This document shows, piece by piece, positions 8,759 to 17,226 of a stretch of 64,000 nucleotides of DNA. Numbering within the stretch: the stretch's first letter is position 1; every line of letters starts with the position of its first letter. Position numbers and translations under genes: made by a program. The stretch comes from Gammaproteobacteria bacterium. Lineage in GTDB: Bacteria > Pseudomonadota > Gammaproteobacteria > Ga0077536. Under the pieces are notes generated by a model, which ran no database searches, was not told the origin of the DNA, and saw only the letters and a list, made by a program, of their open reading frames with translations. The stretch lies in NCBI GenBank assembly GCA_023257255.1, contig JALRCR010000003.1, positions 1-64,000 on the forward strand, given 5' to 3'.

Positions 8759-8786
8759 GCCCATGCCGCCATCTGGCGGCATGGGC
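8759..8786. repeat. Perfect 12-bp inverted repeat between acoC and the SnoaL-like gene
   Basis: GCCCATGCCGCC, loop ATCT, GGCGGCATGGGC. A very stable hairpin located just after the acoC stop codon on the minus strand. No T-tract follows in the direction of transcription, so it may be a partial terminator, an RNA-stability or processing element that lowers expression of the distal genes, rather than a full stop. Confidence 0.75.
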
Positions 8787-8793
8787 GAACGGA

Positions 8794-9906
8794 CTAGCCG
8801 AGTTGCCGCAGCAGCAGGGCGTTGACGGCATTGGCGGCCTCAAGATGCAGCAGGTGTCCGATCCCTGGCAGCACCTCGGTCCGCACCGACGCCGGCAAGC
8901 CTGAGGCCTGTTCCGCCGGGATGATCGCATCGCGGTCACCCCACAGCACCTGCACCGGACAGGCCAGCGTCGCCAGGGCATCGCGCAGCACAAGCGTTTG
9001 CGTCTCGCCGCTGCAGAAGCCCTCGGCAATGGCGGTGAGCGCAGCGGGCACCCCGTCTACCCGTTTGAACTTCAGCATGTCGTCGACCATCTGGCGGTTC
9101 ACCAGTTCCGGATTGGCGACCAGCTGCTGCAACAGCGGCTTCAGTTCCTTGCGCGATTCGGCGGCCACAAAGCCCCGGAGATAGGCCCCGTTGATGGACT
9201 GACCCAGAGCAGCCGGCGCGAGCAGGGACAGGGAACTGATCCGACCGGGCGCCTTGACCGCCGTCTGGAGCGCAATCGCCCCGCCCAGCGAGTGGCCGAC
9301 CAGATGCGCCGCACTCACGCCCACCGCATCCATAAACGCCAGCACGGCCGCCGAAAGTCCCGCCACCGAGGCATCGGCGACGGCTTTCGAGGACTGCCCG
9401 TGACCGGGCAGGTCCAGCGCATAAACCCGCGCCCGGGCCGCCAGCGCATCATGGTTGAAGAGGAAATTGTCGAGGTCCCCGCCGAAGCCGTGGATCAGCA
9501 CCACCGCCGGTCCCGACTCGCCGCGCACCGAATAGCGCAGGCGGTACCCGCCGGCATCCGCCCACTGATAGACCGGCCCACTGTCACCCTCTTCGGCCAC
9601 CGGCGGCACGTAGCTCGCCAGGAACTCGGTGACGAAAGCGTCCACCGCCTCATCGCTGACGCTGGCATCAGCCAGCACGCCCAGCAGCGCGCCAATGGGC
9701 AGCACGTCATCGACGCCCGCCACGCGCCGGCGCAGCGTGCCGGCGTCCAGCGCCTCGAAGGTATTGGCAATTTTCTCGGTTTCGATATCCATCACCGGGT
9801 CGCCGGGGCTGAGCGCCTGACCTTCTTCCGCCAGCCATTCGACGACCTTGCCTTCGGTCATCGAGAGCCCCCACTTGGGCATGGTGATTGGGGTGATCTG
9901 GCTCAT
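8794..9906 (-). CDS. acoC: AcoC-type E2: lipoyl domain fused to alpha/beta hydrolase
   Basis: A 370-residue protein with an N-terminal lipoyl domain (lipoylated Lys45 in ETEKIAN) followed by an alpha/beta-hydrolase fold with nucleophile Ser206 in GHSLGG, an oxyanion region at HGFGGD, the acid in WGDRDAIIP and His in GIGHLLHLE. This lipoyl-hydrolase architecture is characteristic of the acetoin-dehydrogenase E2 component AcoC rather than of pyruvate dehydrogenase E2. In the complex it accepts the acyl group from E1 and passes it to CoA. Its ATG shares one base with the acoB stop, indicating translational coupling. No E3 (dihydrolipoamide dehydrogenase), AcoX or AcoR gene is nearby. Confidence 0.9.
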   Translation of the reverse strand: MSQITPITMPKWGLSMTEGKVVEWLAEEGQALSPGDPVMDIETEKIANTFEALDAGTLRRRVAGVDDVLPIGALLGVLADASVSDEAVDAFVTEFLASYVPPVAEEGDSGPVYQWADAGGYRLRYSVRGESGPAVVLIHGFGGDLDNFLFNHDALAARARVYALDLPGHGQSSKAVADASVAGLSAAVLAFMDAVGVSAAHLVGHSLGGAIALQTAVKAPGRISSLSLLAPAALGQSINGAYLRGFVAAESRKELKPLLQQLVANPELVNRQMVDDMLKFKRVDGVPAALTAIAEGFCSGETQTLVLRDALATLACPVQVLWGDRDAIIPAEQASGLPASVRTEVLPGIGHLLHLEAANAVNALLLRQLG

Positions 9907-10916
9907 CAGGCGTACTCCATCAGCTTGCGCACGGCGGCTTCGATCCGCGCGGGACCGGGGATGTAGAGATCTTCGAGCACGCCGCTGAAGGGCACCGGCG
10001 TGTGCGGCGGGGTGATCATCTCAATCGGCGCCTGCAGGAACCCGAAACCCTTCTGCGCCACCATGGCGGAGATATCCGCCGCCATGCCACAGCGCGGGGA
10101 GGACTCGTCGACAATCACCAGCCGTCCGGTGTTTTCCACGCTTTCCAGAATGGTGTCTTCATCCAGCGGCGAGGTGGTACGCGGGTCGATGATTTCGCAG
10201 CTGATGCCGTCGCGCGCCAGCGCCTCGGCGGCCTTTTTCGCGTAATTGACCATGCGCGCCAGCGCGACGATCGTCACGTCGCTGCCCTCTCGCACCACGT
10301 TCGCCTCACCGAAAGGAATGGTGTAGGCCTCTTCCGGCACTTCCCCTTCCATTGCATAGAGCGCCTTGTGCTCGCAGAAAATGACCGGGTCGTCGTCGCG
10401 GATAGCCTGAATCAAGAGTCCCTTGGCGTCGTAGGGCGACGACGGAACCACCACTTTCAAGCCGGGAATGTGCGTGAAAATGGGATACAGGGTTTGCGAG
10501 TGCTGGGCCGCGGCGCGAAAGCCGGCGCCGATCATGGTGCGAATCACCACCGGCGTTTTGGCCTTGCCACCAAACATGTAGCGAAACTTCGCCGCCTGGT
10601 TGTAGATCTGATCGAAGCACACGCCGAGGAAGTCGATGAACATCAGTTCGCACACCGGCCGCATGCCGCAGGCCGCAGCGCCCACCGCCGCGCCAACGAA
10701 TGCGGATTCGGAAATCGGCGTATCCATGATGCGATTGCCATACTTGCCGTAGAGGCCTTTGGTCACCCCGAGCACACCGCCCCAGGCGTCCATTTCGCCG
10801 TCGCCACCGGTCCCGCCGACGACGTCTTCGCCCATGACGATGACCGTCGGGTCGCGCGCCATTTCGTGGTCCAGCGCTTCATTGATTGCTTGCTGAAACA
10901 AAATTTTTCGTGCCAT
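9906..10916 (-). CDS. acoB: Acetoin/2-oxo-acid dehydrogenase E1 beta subunit
   Basis: A 336-residue transketolase-like pyrimidine-binding subunit. Family features include the opening FQQAINEALDHEMARDP, VMGEDV (the Glu that activates TPP), FVGAAVGAAACGMRP, and the C-terminal domain with EIIDPRTTSPLD. It pairs with the alpha subunit encoded just upstream (12 bases) to form the heterotetrameric, TPP-dependent E1 that cleaves acetoin or decarboxylates a 2-oxo acid. Full length compared with the family. Assignment to acetoin cleavage rests on the AcoC-type E2; a branched or aromatic 2-oxo acid or diketone is possible. Confidence 0.92.
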   Translation of the reverse strand: MARKILFQQAINEALDHEMARDPTVIVMGEDVVGGTGGDGEMDAWGGVLGVTKGLYGKYGNRIMDTPISESAFVGAAVGAAACGMRPVCELMFIDFLGVCFDQIYNQAAKFRYMFGGKAKTPVVIRTMIGAGFRAAAQHSQTLYPIFTHIPGLKVVVPSSPYDAKGLLIQAIRDDDPVIFCEHKALYAMEGEVPEEAYTIPFGEANVVREGSDVTIVALARMVNYAKKAAEALARDGISCEIIDPRTTSPLDEDTILESVENTGRLVIVDESSPRCGMAADISAMVAQKGFGFLQAPIEMITPPHTPVPFSGVLEDLYIPGPARIEAAVRKLMEYA

Positions 10917-10928
10917 GACGTGCGCTCC

Positions 10929-11897
10929 TCAATACTTGATGTAGACGTCGGTCAGCAGATCTTCGGGCGTCGGATCCGGCGCGCTGCGCGCGGCGGTCAC
11001 CGAGTCGTCGATCAGACGCTGCACTTCGTCGTCAATGGCGGTGAGTTCTTCCTGAGCGATGTTGTGCTCGGTCGTCACGCGCTTGATGAAGCGCTTCAGG
11101 CAGTCTTTGACCTCGCGGATATTCTTTACTTCATCCGGCGCCCGGTAGTTCTGGTTATCGCCTTCGAAATGACCGTAGAAGCGGTCCAGTTTGACCTCGA
11201 CCAGCGAAGGACCTTCCCCGCGACGAGCGCGCTCCACGGCCGTCTGCATGGCGTCGTACACGGCAAAGAAGTCGTGCCCGTCGACCGTGACCGCCGGCAT
11301 GCCAAAGCCTGCCCCACGGGTGGAGATGTCTTCGCAGGACACCGAGAACTTGGCCGACGTGGCTTCGGCATAGCCGTTGTTTTCCGCCACAAAAATGGCC
11401 GGCAGTTTCCATACGGTGGCGAGATTCATGCTCTCCAGCGTCGTGCCCTGGTTGGACGCACCGTCGCCGAAAAACGCGACGGCCACGCCGCCCTTGCCCT
11501 TGAACTTCGCCGCCAGCGCCGCGCCGCAGACCAGCGGTGAACCGCCGCCCACAATGCCGTTAGCGCCCAACATGCCGGTATCCAGATCGGCGATGTGCAT
11601 GGAGCCGCCCTTGCCGCGACAGGTGCCCGTTCGCTTGCCGAAAATCTCGGCCATCATGCCGTTCACTTCTACGCCCTTGGCGATGCAGTGGCCGTGGCCG
11701 CGATGCGTGCTGGCGATTTTGTCGTCGTCGTTCAGATGCATGCACACACCGGTCGCTGAAGCTTCTTCGCCAGCGTAAAGATGCACGAAGCCCGGGATGC
11801 CGCCTTTGGCGAACTCCACATGCACGCGCTCTTCAAACTCGCGAATCGTTTTCATGCGCCGGTAGGCTTCAAGCAGGTCTTCTCGGGACAGAGCCAT
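10929..11897 (-). CDS. acoA: Acetoin/2-oxo-acid dehydrogenase E1 alpha subunit
   Basis: A 322-residue TPP-binding subunit. The thiamine-diphosphate motif spans GDGASNQG to AENNGYA, with the conserved STHRGHGH and EIFGKRTGTCRGKGGSMH segments typical of PDH/AcoA alpha chains. The ATG at 11897 is chosen because GGGGAGG lies five bases upstream; an in-frame start 39 bases earlier lacks such a site. It is the first gene of the minus-strand unit, facing away from the esterase gene across a 275-base regulatory gap. It forms the E1 heterotetramer with the beta subunit. Confidence 0.92.
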   Translation of the reverse strand: MALSREDLLEAYRRMKTIREFEERVHVEFAKGGIPGFVHLYAGEEASATGVCMHLNDDDKIASTHRGHGHCIAKGVEVNGMMAEIFGKRTGTCRGKGGSMHIADLDTGMLGANGIVGGGSPLVCGAALAAKFKGKGGVAVAFFGDGASNQGTTLESMNLATVWKLPAIFVAENNGYAEATSAKFSVSCEDISTRGAGFGMPAVTVDGHDFFAVYDAMQTAVERARRGEGPSLVEVKLDRFYGHFEGDNQNYRAPDEVKNIREVKDCLKRFIKRVTTEHNIAQEELTAIDDEVQRLIDDSVTAARSAPDPTPEDLLTDVYIKY

Positions 11898-12006
11898 GGA
11901 ACCTCCCCTCTGGAACTTTTTATTGCGAGTGGCCACCGCGCAAACGGCAGCGCCGATTGCGGGTTTGTCGCCCGTCGAACAACCGGCAACGGGCTAAGGT
12001 TAACAC

Positions 12007-12037
12007 TCAAAAAGGCGGCACTACCCGCCACTTTTGA
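12007..12037. promoter_or_regulatory. Imperfect inverted repeat in the acoA-esterase divergent region
   Basis: TCAAAAAGGCGG and CCGCCACTTTTGA are near-perfect complements separated by six bases, located about 110 bases upstream of the acoA start. Symmetry, AT-rich arms and position between divergent genes suggest an operator for an unidentified regulator. No regulator gene is adjacent. No sigma-54 -24/-12 element, common in other aco operons, was found by eye. Confidence 0.35.
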
Positions 12038-12172
12038 TGCTGCATTTGCACATTCAAAGTCGCGCGGATCGCGACCCTCGCCTGCGTCCGGCGCCGCCTC
12101 TAGAATCGGGCCTCACGCCGACCCGACGGCGCCTGTTCCGGATCTGCTCAACCCCTTAGCTGGAGATTTCCC

Positions 12173-13099
12173 ATGCCCTTGTCCGCCGAATCGCTGGCCG
12201 TGCTCGATGTGCTGCAAAAAAATGGCGTGCAGCCCCTGACCGCTTTCCCGCCGGCCGAAGGCCGTGCCTATTTCAACGCCGTGTTTGCCACCAGACCTGA
12301 AGATCAGGAACCGGTGGCGAGCGTGCGCGAGCTGACGATTCCAGTCGCAGGCGGCGAAATTCGCGCCCGGCTTTACGCGCCCAAGGTCGGCAAGTTGCCG
12401 GTGCTGGTGCATTACCACGGCGGCGGCTGGGTGCTGATGGGACTCGAAACCCACGACGGCTACTGCCGCCAGCTGGCCAACGCCTCCGGGGCTGCGGTCA
12501 TCGCGGTGGAATACCGCAAGGCGCCCGAGTTCAAGGCGCCGGTGCTGGCCGAAGACTGTTTCGCCGCGTTGAAGTGGGTCATCGCCAATGCCGCCGACTT
12601 GAACGTCGACACGGCGCGCCTTGGCGTGGTCGGCGACAGCGCGGGCGGCAATCTGGCCGCGGCCGTTACCCTGATGGCGCGCGATGCGGGCATTCCCATC
12701 AAGTGTCAGGTGCTGACCTATCCGGCCGTGGACGCCACGCTGTCGGCGGCCTCCATTCAGGAGAACAAGCAGGCGCCGCTGCTGGGCGAAGCTGAAATGA
12801 AGTGGTTCTACGGCTACTACCTCGACGGCGCCAGTGTCGACGCCCGCCATCCGCTGGTCTCGCCGCTGTTCGCGAGCAGCCACGCCGGCCTGCCGGCGGC
12901 GTTTGTGTCGACGGCCGAGTTCGATCCGCTGCGGGACGAGGGCGAGGCCTATGCGAAGCAACTCGCCGCGGCCGGGGTGACCGTCGAAGCCAAGCGCTAC
13001 AACAGCGTGTTTCACGGCTTCATGCTGATGTCGAAGATCATTCCTGAAGGTCGCCAGCTGCTGGCCGATCAGGTGGCGTTCCTCGCCCGACAGCTCTAA
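12173..13099 (+). CDS. Alpha/beta hydrolase, hormone-sensitive-lipase (family IV) esterase
   Basis: A 308-residue cytoplasmic esterase. It has the HSL-family oxyanion motif HGGGW at 82-86, nucleophile Ser156 in GDSAGG, the acid Asp in FDPLRDEGEAYA and His in FHGFML near the C-terminus. It hydrolyses small acyl esters; the natural substrate is unknown. No signal peptide. Starts at ATG 12173 after a GGAG-like site. Divergent from the aco-type operon. Confidence 0.92.
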   Translation: MPLSAESLAVLDVLQKNGVQPLTAFPPAEGRAYFNAVFATRPEDQEPVASVRELTIPVAGGEIRARLYAPKVGKLPVLVHYHGGGWVLMGLETHDGYCRQLANASGAAVIAVEYRKAPEFKAPVLAEDCFAALKWVIANAADLNVDTARLGVVGDSAGGNLAAAVTLMARDAGIPIKCQVLTYPAVDATLSAASIQENKQAPLLGEAEMKWFYGYYLDGASVDARHPLVSPLFASSHAGLPAAFVSTAEFDPLRDEGEAYAKQLAAAGVTVEAKRYNSVFHGFMLMSKIIPEGRQLLADQVAFLARQL

Positions 13100-13111
13100 A
13101 GGAGGTCGGTG

Positions 13112-13174
13112 ATGCCATGGCTCCGGCGACCACCGGGGCCATGGCGCTGGCGTCACGCTGCATTGCAAAAATAA
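13112..13174 (+). CDS. Possible 20-codon mini-ORF with a strong ribosome site
   Basis: Directly after the esterase stop, AAAGGAGGT (13098-13106) is followed by ATG at 13112 and a 20-codon frame rich in Pro, Trp and Arg (WLRRPPGPWRWR), ending in TAA. The near-perfect Shine-Dalgarno sequence at good spacing is unusual in this window, where most real genes have weaker sites. The first codons overlap a stable hairpin (13114-13145). It could be a leader peptide or chance. No comparative evidence is available. Confidence 0.2.
   Translation: MPWLRRPPGPWRWRHAALQK
13114..13145. repeat. 13-bp hairpin downstream of the esterase gene
   Basis: GCCATGGCTCCGG, loop CGACCA, CCGGGGCCATGGC with one G-T pair. 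It lies 15 bases after the esterase stop. No T-run follows, so it is terminator-like at best; it also encloses the start of the proline-rich mini-ORF. Confidence 0.55.
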
Positions 13175-13354
13175 ATCGGGCCTCAGGCCGCGGGCTCTGT
13201 TATTCTCCCGGCGCGACCTGTTCTCCAGTCTCTCTGGTCGCGGCCATTCCGGCCTACGCTTTGTGCTTACATTCGATCTGCCTGCCCTCGCGACTGGCGT
13301 TTGGGGCTCCCCCTGACGACAGGCTTATCACGTTTACTTTCGTTCTGGAGTTTC

Positions 13355-14809
13355 ATGTCTGATTTTTCTGACCTCGGTTTGCCCGAGGACTTGCTGCGTG
13401 CCGTGCGCGAACGCGGCTACACCACCCCTACCCCCGTTCAGGCCAAGGCCATCCCGATCATTCTGGACACGCGCGACATCATCGCCGGCGCCCAGACCGG
13501 CACCGGCAAGACTGCGGCCTTTGTGCTGCCTTTGCTGGCCCGCCTTGGGACACAGTTCAGCGGCCCCGCGCGCCGTCCGCCGCGTGCGCTGGTGCTGACC
13601 CCGACCCGCGAACTCGCCGCCCAGGTTGAAGAAAGCGTGCAGATCTATGGCAAGTATTGCCGACTGCGTTCGCTGGTGATGTTTGGCGGGGTCGGTATCA
13701 ATCCGCAGATCGACGGCTTGCGCCGTGGCGTCGATATCCTGGTCGCCACGCCGGGCCGCCTGCTTGATCACCTCGGTCAGCGCACGGTCGACCTCTCGGC
13801 GGTCGAGATTCTGGTACTGGATGAAGCCGACCGCATGCTCGACATGGGCTTTATCAAGGACATCCGCCGCATCATTTCGGTGTTGCCCAAGGTGCGACAA
13901 AACCTGCTCTTTTCCGCGACGTTTCCGCCGGAAATCCGGGAACTGGCGGGCTCGCTCATGCGCGATCCGGCGCAGGTCGAGATTGCCCCGCAGGGCACGA
14001 CCGCAGAGCGCATCCAGCAGCATGTGATCGTCTGCGATCGCAGCCGCAAGAAAGATTTGCTGGTAGAGCTGTTCCAGTCCCGGCAGTGGCAACAGGCGCT
14101 GATCTTCACCCGCACCAAGCACCTTGCTAACCGGCTGGCCGAGCAACTGGATGCTCAGGGCATCACGGCCATGGCGATTCACGGCAACAAGAGCCAGACC
14201 GCGCGCACCAAGGCGCTGTTCGAGTTCAAGAACGGGCGCCTGCAGGCGCTGGTGGCCACCGACATTGCGGCGCGCGGCATCGACATCAGCGAACTGCCCA
14301 CGGTGGTGAACTACGAGTTGCCGATGGTGGCTGAAGACTACGTCCACCGCATTGGGCGTACGGCGCGGGCCGGCGCGAGTGGCGCCGCCTATTCGCTGGT
14401 GTGCGTCGATGAGTATCGTTTGCTCGAAAGCATCGAGCGGCTGACCCGGCAGCGCTTCACGCGCGAACGGGTGGAAGGCTTTGAGCCGGATCCGAATGCG
14501 AAGCCGCAGCCGATTGAAACCGGCCGCGGGCAGCGCGGACCGCGCGCACCAGGGCACCACGGCGGTGGCGACGCGGTGCGCCGCCACGACGCGCCACGGC
14601 GCCCGGAACCGGGTAACGAAGCGCCCCGTCGCAGTGGTCCGGCGCCGGACGGCCAGCGTCGCAGCAGTCAGCCGGTGGACGGCAACCGACGGCCAGCTCC
14701 GGGCGGTGACGCCCAACGGCGCGCGCCGGTAGACGGTAACCGACGCCCGGCCGGCGGCAACAACGGCAATGCCAACGGCAACTACCAGCAGCGGCAACGC
14801 GGTCGCTAG
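13355..14809 (+). CDS. rhlE: ATP-dependent DEAD-box RNA helicase, RhlE type
   Basis: A 484-residue helicase with all core motifs: the Q motif (near 25-30), Walker A AQTGTGKT (46-53), [12 protein letters not shown] (156-159), SAT (187-189), and motif [12 protein letters not shown]. After about residue 385 it ends in a long Arg/Gly/Pro/Asn-rich disordered tail with imperfect repeats of DGNRRPA type, typical of RhlE-like proteins and used for RNA or ribosome contacts. ATG 13355 is chosen because CTGGAG precedes it and the family opening (FSDLGLP) follows at once. It is expected to remodel structured RNA in ribosome assembly or decay. Confidence 0.93.
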   Translation: MSDFSDLGLPEDLLRAVRERGYTTPTPVQAKAIPIILDTRDIIAGAQTGTGKTAAFVLPLLARLGTQFSGPARRPPRALVLTPTRELAAQVEESVQIYGKYCRLRSLVMFGGVGINPQIDGLRRGVDILVATPGRLLDHLGQRTVDLSAVEILVLDEADRMLDMGFIKDIRRIISVLPKVRQNLLFSATFPPEIRELAGSLMRDPAQVEIAPQGTTAERIQQHVIVCDRSRKKDLLVELFQSRQWQQALIFTRTKHLANRLAEQLDAQGITAMAIHGNKSQTARTKALFEFKNGRLQALVATDIAARGIDISELPTVVNYELPMVAEDYVHRIGRTARAGASGAAYSLVCVDEYRLLESIERLTRQRFTRERVEGFEPDPNAKPQPIETGRGQRGPRAPGHHGGGDAVRRHDAPRRPEPGNEAPRRSGPAPDGQRRSSQPVDGNRRPAPGGDAQRRAPVDGNRRPAGGNNGNANGNYQQRQRGR

Positions 14810-14820
14810 CAGTCCCGAAT

Positions 14821-14849
14821 CCGCCGACGGCAGCTCCTGCCGTCGGCGG
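14821..14849. terminator. Bidirectional terminator between rhlE and TonB receptor
   Basis: Perfect 13-bp stem CCGCCGACGGCAG and CTGCCGTCGGCGG with a three-base loop, placed between two convergent genes 12 and 18 bases from their stops. The T-tract is weak on both sides. Confidence 0.75.
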
Positions 14850-14866
14850 TCAATTCCCGGTCCGCG

Positions 14867-17026
14867 CTAGAACACAATCTCCACGCCCGCCTGCACCAGC
14901 AGCGGCATGCCTACGCGAATTCCGCGCGTGCGGTCCACAATGTAGTCCCGGTCCAGCAGATTCTTTGCGGTCACAAAAACGCTTGCGCCCCAGCGCCCCA
15001 GCGGCGCGGTCGCGGCGGCGTTAAACACCAGCGACGGCTTGATGAGGCCCACCTGTCCGTTGCCATTCGCAGCCGCCACAGGCGTGTTGGCGAAATCAGA
15101 AAACTGCTCGTCCGTGTAAACCGCTTCCAGCCGCAGATCGACGCCCGTTTCATGGGTAAACCCGATGCCCGTGGTCGCGAGATGCCGCGGCGCGTAGGGC
15201 AAGCGATTACCAGCCAGCGAGCCCGCCACCACCGAGCCGTCCGTCACCTGCCGCACCGGCGTTTCCTGATCGGCCGTCGGCAGCCAGGTCCACGCTGACT
15301 GCAGATAAAAATTGTGGCGCGTGCCGGTCAGTTCGCGGCTGTCGAGACGGCCTGAGAGTTCCGTCCCCTCATACAGCGTTTCGCCCTGCGCGAGCGGCGT
15401 GCTGCCGCCGGCGATCGAACCGACCTGAATCTGATTGTTGAAGTCGTTGCGGAAGAACGTGAATTCCAGTCTTGCACCGGGGCGCGGCGTGCTGCGGAGG
15501 CCGAACTCGGCGTTCCAGCTGTCCTCAGGGTCGACCTCGGTAAACGTCGCCGCGGCGGCACCGCTGGCGGTCACAATCAGGTCTTCGGTGCGCGGCGGCG
15601 CGAAACCACGGTGCACGCCGGCAAACAGGGTGTACTGCGGACGCGGGTTCCAGGTCGCGCCGAGGCCCGGGATCACTTCGGTAATGTCGGTGTCGCCGCG
15701 CGCGCCGGTCAGGCGATTGACCCGCTGGTTGTCCACGTATTCCACGCGCAAGCCCGGGGTCAGCGTAAATTCACCGAGATGCAGCCGGTTCTGGATGAAC
15801 ATCGAGTAGGCGTCGACGTCGCGCGCATTGTTTTCCGACAGGAGGCCGCCCCTGTCAGTCGCGAAGAGGCCGTTGCGCTGCTGGCGGTCCTGCGTTTCAA
15901 AGTGCGCGCGTACGCCTACCTGAAGATCATTGGGGATACCGAATGCGTCGTAATGGGCCAGCAGCCGGGGTTCAAATCCCCAGGTGTAGTAGCTACGCAG
16001 CCGCCCCTGCGTCGACGCACAGTCAACCGGGCTGACGCGGGCACCCGCAAGGCGGGCGTTGGTGAACGCCGCGCCACACTGGCCATCGCTGGTGCTGCTG
16101 GACTGGCGCCACCAGTCGCGGTTGAAGTGGGTGAAATAGGCGCTGGAAATGAGCGTTACCGCCTCACCGAGAAAAATTTCATGGCTCAGCGAGGCGCCCG
16201 TGCGATCCAGCGTGAAGGCATCTTCCTTGAACGGGTTGTAGCGATAGCCAAAATTGCGCAGTTCGGCATCGGTAATGCCGCTGTAGCTGAGCAGCGAATC
16301 TTCGCTGTAGTAACTGGCTTTGAACGTAATGGCCTGATTGCCGGCAATCGGCAGCACGGTCTTGAAGCTGAGGTCATCCAGCGCGGTGCTTTCGTTATCT
16401 CGCGCGCCGTCGGCCTCCTTATGGTGATAGTCGAAGAGCATGCGCTTGCCGCCGAGACGCAGGCCGCCGTTGAAATAGTCCTGATTGCCGCCCGCCAGCG
16501 TCAGCCGACCGCTGAAAGCCTCTGGCGGTCGCGGAGTGAGGTAGTTGACCACCCCACCCACGGTTTGCGGGCCGAACAGGATTTGCTCGGAGCCTTTCAG
16601 CACCTCAATGCTGTCGAAACGTTCGATGGGCGGGTGGTAATAGCTCGCATTGTCGCCGTAGGGGGCGTAGGCCAGCGGCAGGCCGTCTTCCAGTAACAGC
16701 ACCTTCGTCGAGCGATTGGGGTTCAGGCCGCGCAGGCCGATGTTGGGGCGCAGGCCGACGCCTTCCTCGTCGCGCACATGCACGCCAGGCGCCTTGCGCA
16801 AGGCCTCATTGGCGGTAAACACCCGACTCAGGCGCATTTCGCGCTCGTCGATCACGCTGGCAGAACCGGCAATGTCCGGCAGGCGATCGGCACCGCCGAC
16901 CACTTCGACCGTAGGCAGTACGTCCTTAATCGCTGGCCGGGTTTCGCCGGTTGGTTCGGCTGCTAGCGCGCTGCCGGAAAGCGCGCAGGAGAACATCGCG
17001 TAAGCGGAGAACGAGAGACGGGACAT
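14867..17026 (-). CDS. TonB-dependent outer-membrane receptor, FecA-like
   Basis: A 719-residue outer-membrane protein with a signal peptide (about residues 1-22, cleavage after SALAA), a plug domain beginning VLPTVEVVGG and containing GLRGLNPNRST and VGGVVNYLTPRP, and a C-terminal beta barrel ending in an aromatic residue (VEIVF). The plug and length resemble the iron(III) dicitrate/siderophore receptor group. A Fur-type operator lies 25-45 bases upstream, supporting uptake of a ferric chelate. No FecIR-type signalling extension is seen at the N-terminus, and no TonB, ExbBD or ABC genes are adjacent. Confidence 0.92.
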   Translation of the reverse strand: MSRLSFSAYAMFSCALSGSALAAEPTGETRPAIKDVLPTVEVVGGADRLPDIAGSASVIDEREMRLSRVFTANEALRKAPGVHVRDEEGVGLRPNIGLRGLNPNRSTKVLLLEDGLPLAYAPYGDNASYYHPPIERFDSIEVLKGSEQILFGPQTVGGVVNYLTPRPPEAFSGRLTLAGGNQDYFNGGLRLGGKRMLFDYHHKEADGARDNESTALDDLSFKTVLPIAGNQAITFKASYYSEDSLLSYSGITDAELRNFGYRYNPFKEDAFTLDRTGASLSHEIFLGEAVTLISSAYFTHFNRDWWRQSSSTSDGQCGAAFTNARLAGARVSPVDCASTQGRLRSYYTWGFEPRLLAHYDAFGIPNDLQVGVRAHFETQDRQQRNGLFATDRGGLLSENNARDVDAYSMFIQNRLHLGEFTLTPGLRVEYVDNQRVNRLTGARGDTDITEVIPGLGATWNPRPQYTLFAGVHRGFAPPRTEDLIVTASGAAAATFTEVDPEDSWNAEFGLRSTPRPGARLEFTFFRNDFNNQIQVGSIAGGSTPLAQGETLYEGTELSGRLDSRELTGTRHNFYLQSAWTWLPTADQETPVRQVTDGSVVAGSLAGNRLPYAPRHLATTGIGFTHETGVDLRLEAVYTDEQFSDFANTPVAAANGNGQVGLIKPSLVFNAAATAPLGRWGASVFVTAKNLLDRDYIVDRTRGIRVGMPLLVQAGVEIVF

Positions 17027-17050
17027 GGGGGGACTTTCGCAGTGAATTAC

Positions 17051-17070
17051 TAATGCGAATTATTCTCAAT
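17051..17070 (-). promoter_or_regulatory. Fur box upstream of TonB receptor
   Basis: On the minus strand the site reads TTGAGAATAATTCGCATTA, close to the classical palindrome AATGAGAATnATTCTCATT. It lies 25-45 bases before the ATG of the receptor, where it would occlude RNA polymerase under iron-replete conditions. Confidence 0.8.
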
Positions 17071-17226
17071 AAGATTTAGTGCCGTCAAGCGATGGTCCGA
17101 GTCCCGCCTCGGCCCTCAAGGTCGAGGAGGTTAATTCAGGATGTCGCGCGGGAAGGTAATCCCGGCCAGCGCCATCAGACGGCAGCGGTGTATCGCAATC
17201 GCCACATGAAGACTTTTAGCTTGATA

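Noticed and set aside
10002-11540. Long plus-strand open frame (512 codons) opposite acoA/acoB
   Set aside because: It lies antisense to two genes with clear TPP-enzyme motifs; its translation is rich in His, Arg, Val and Gly and matches nothing. High GC makes long antisense frames common.
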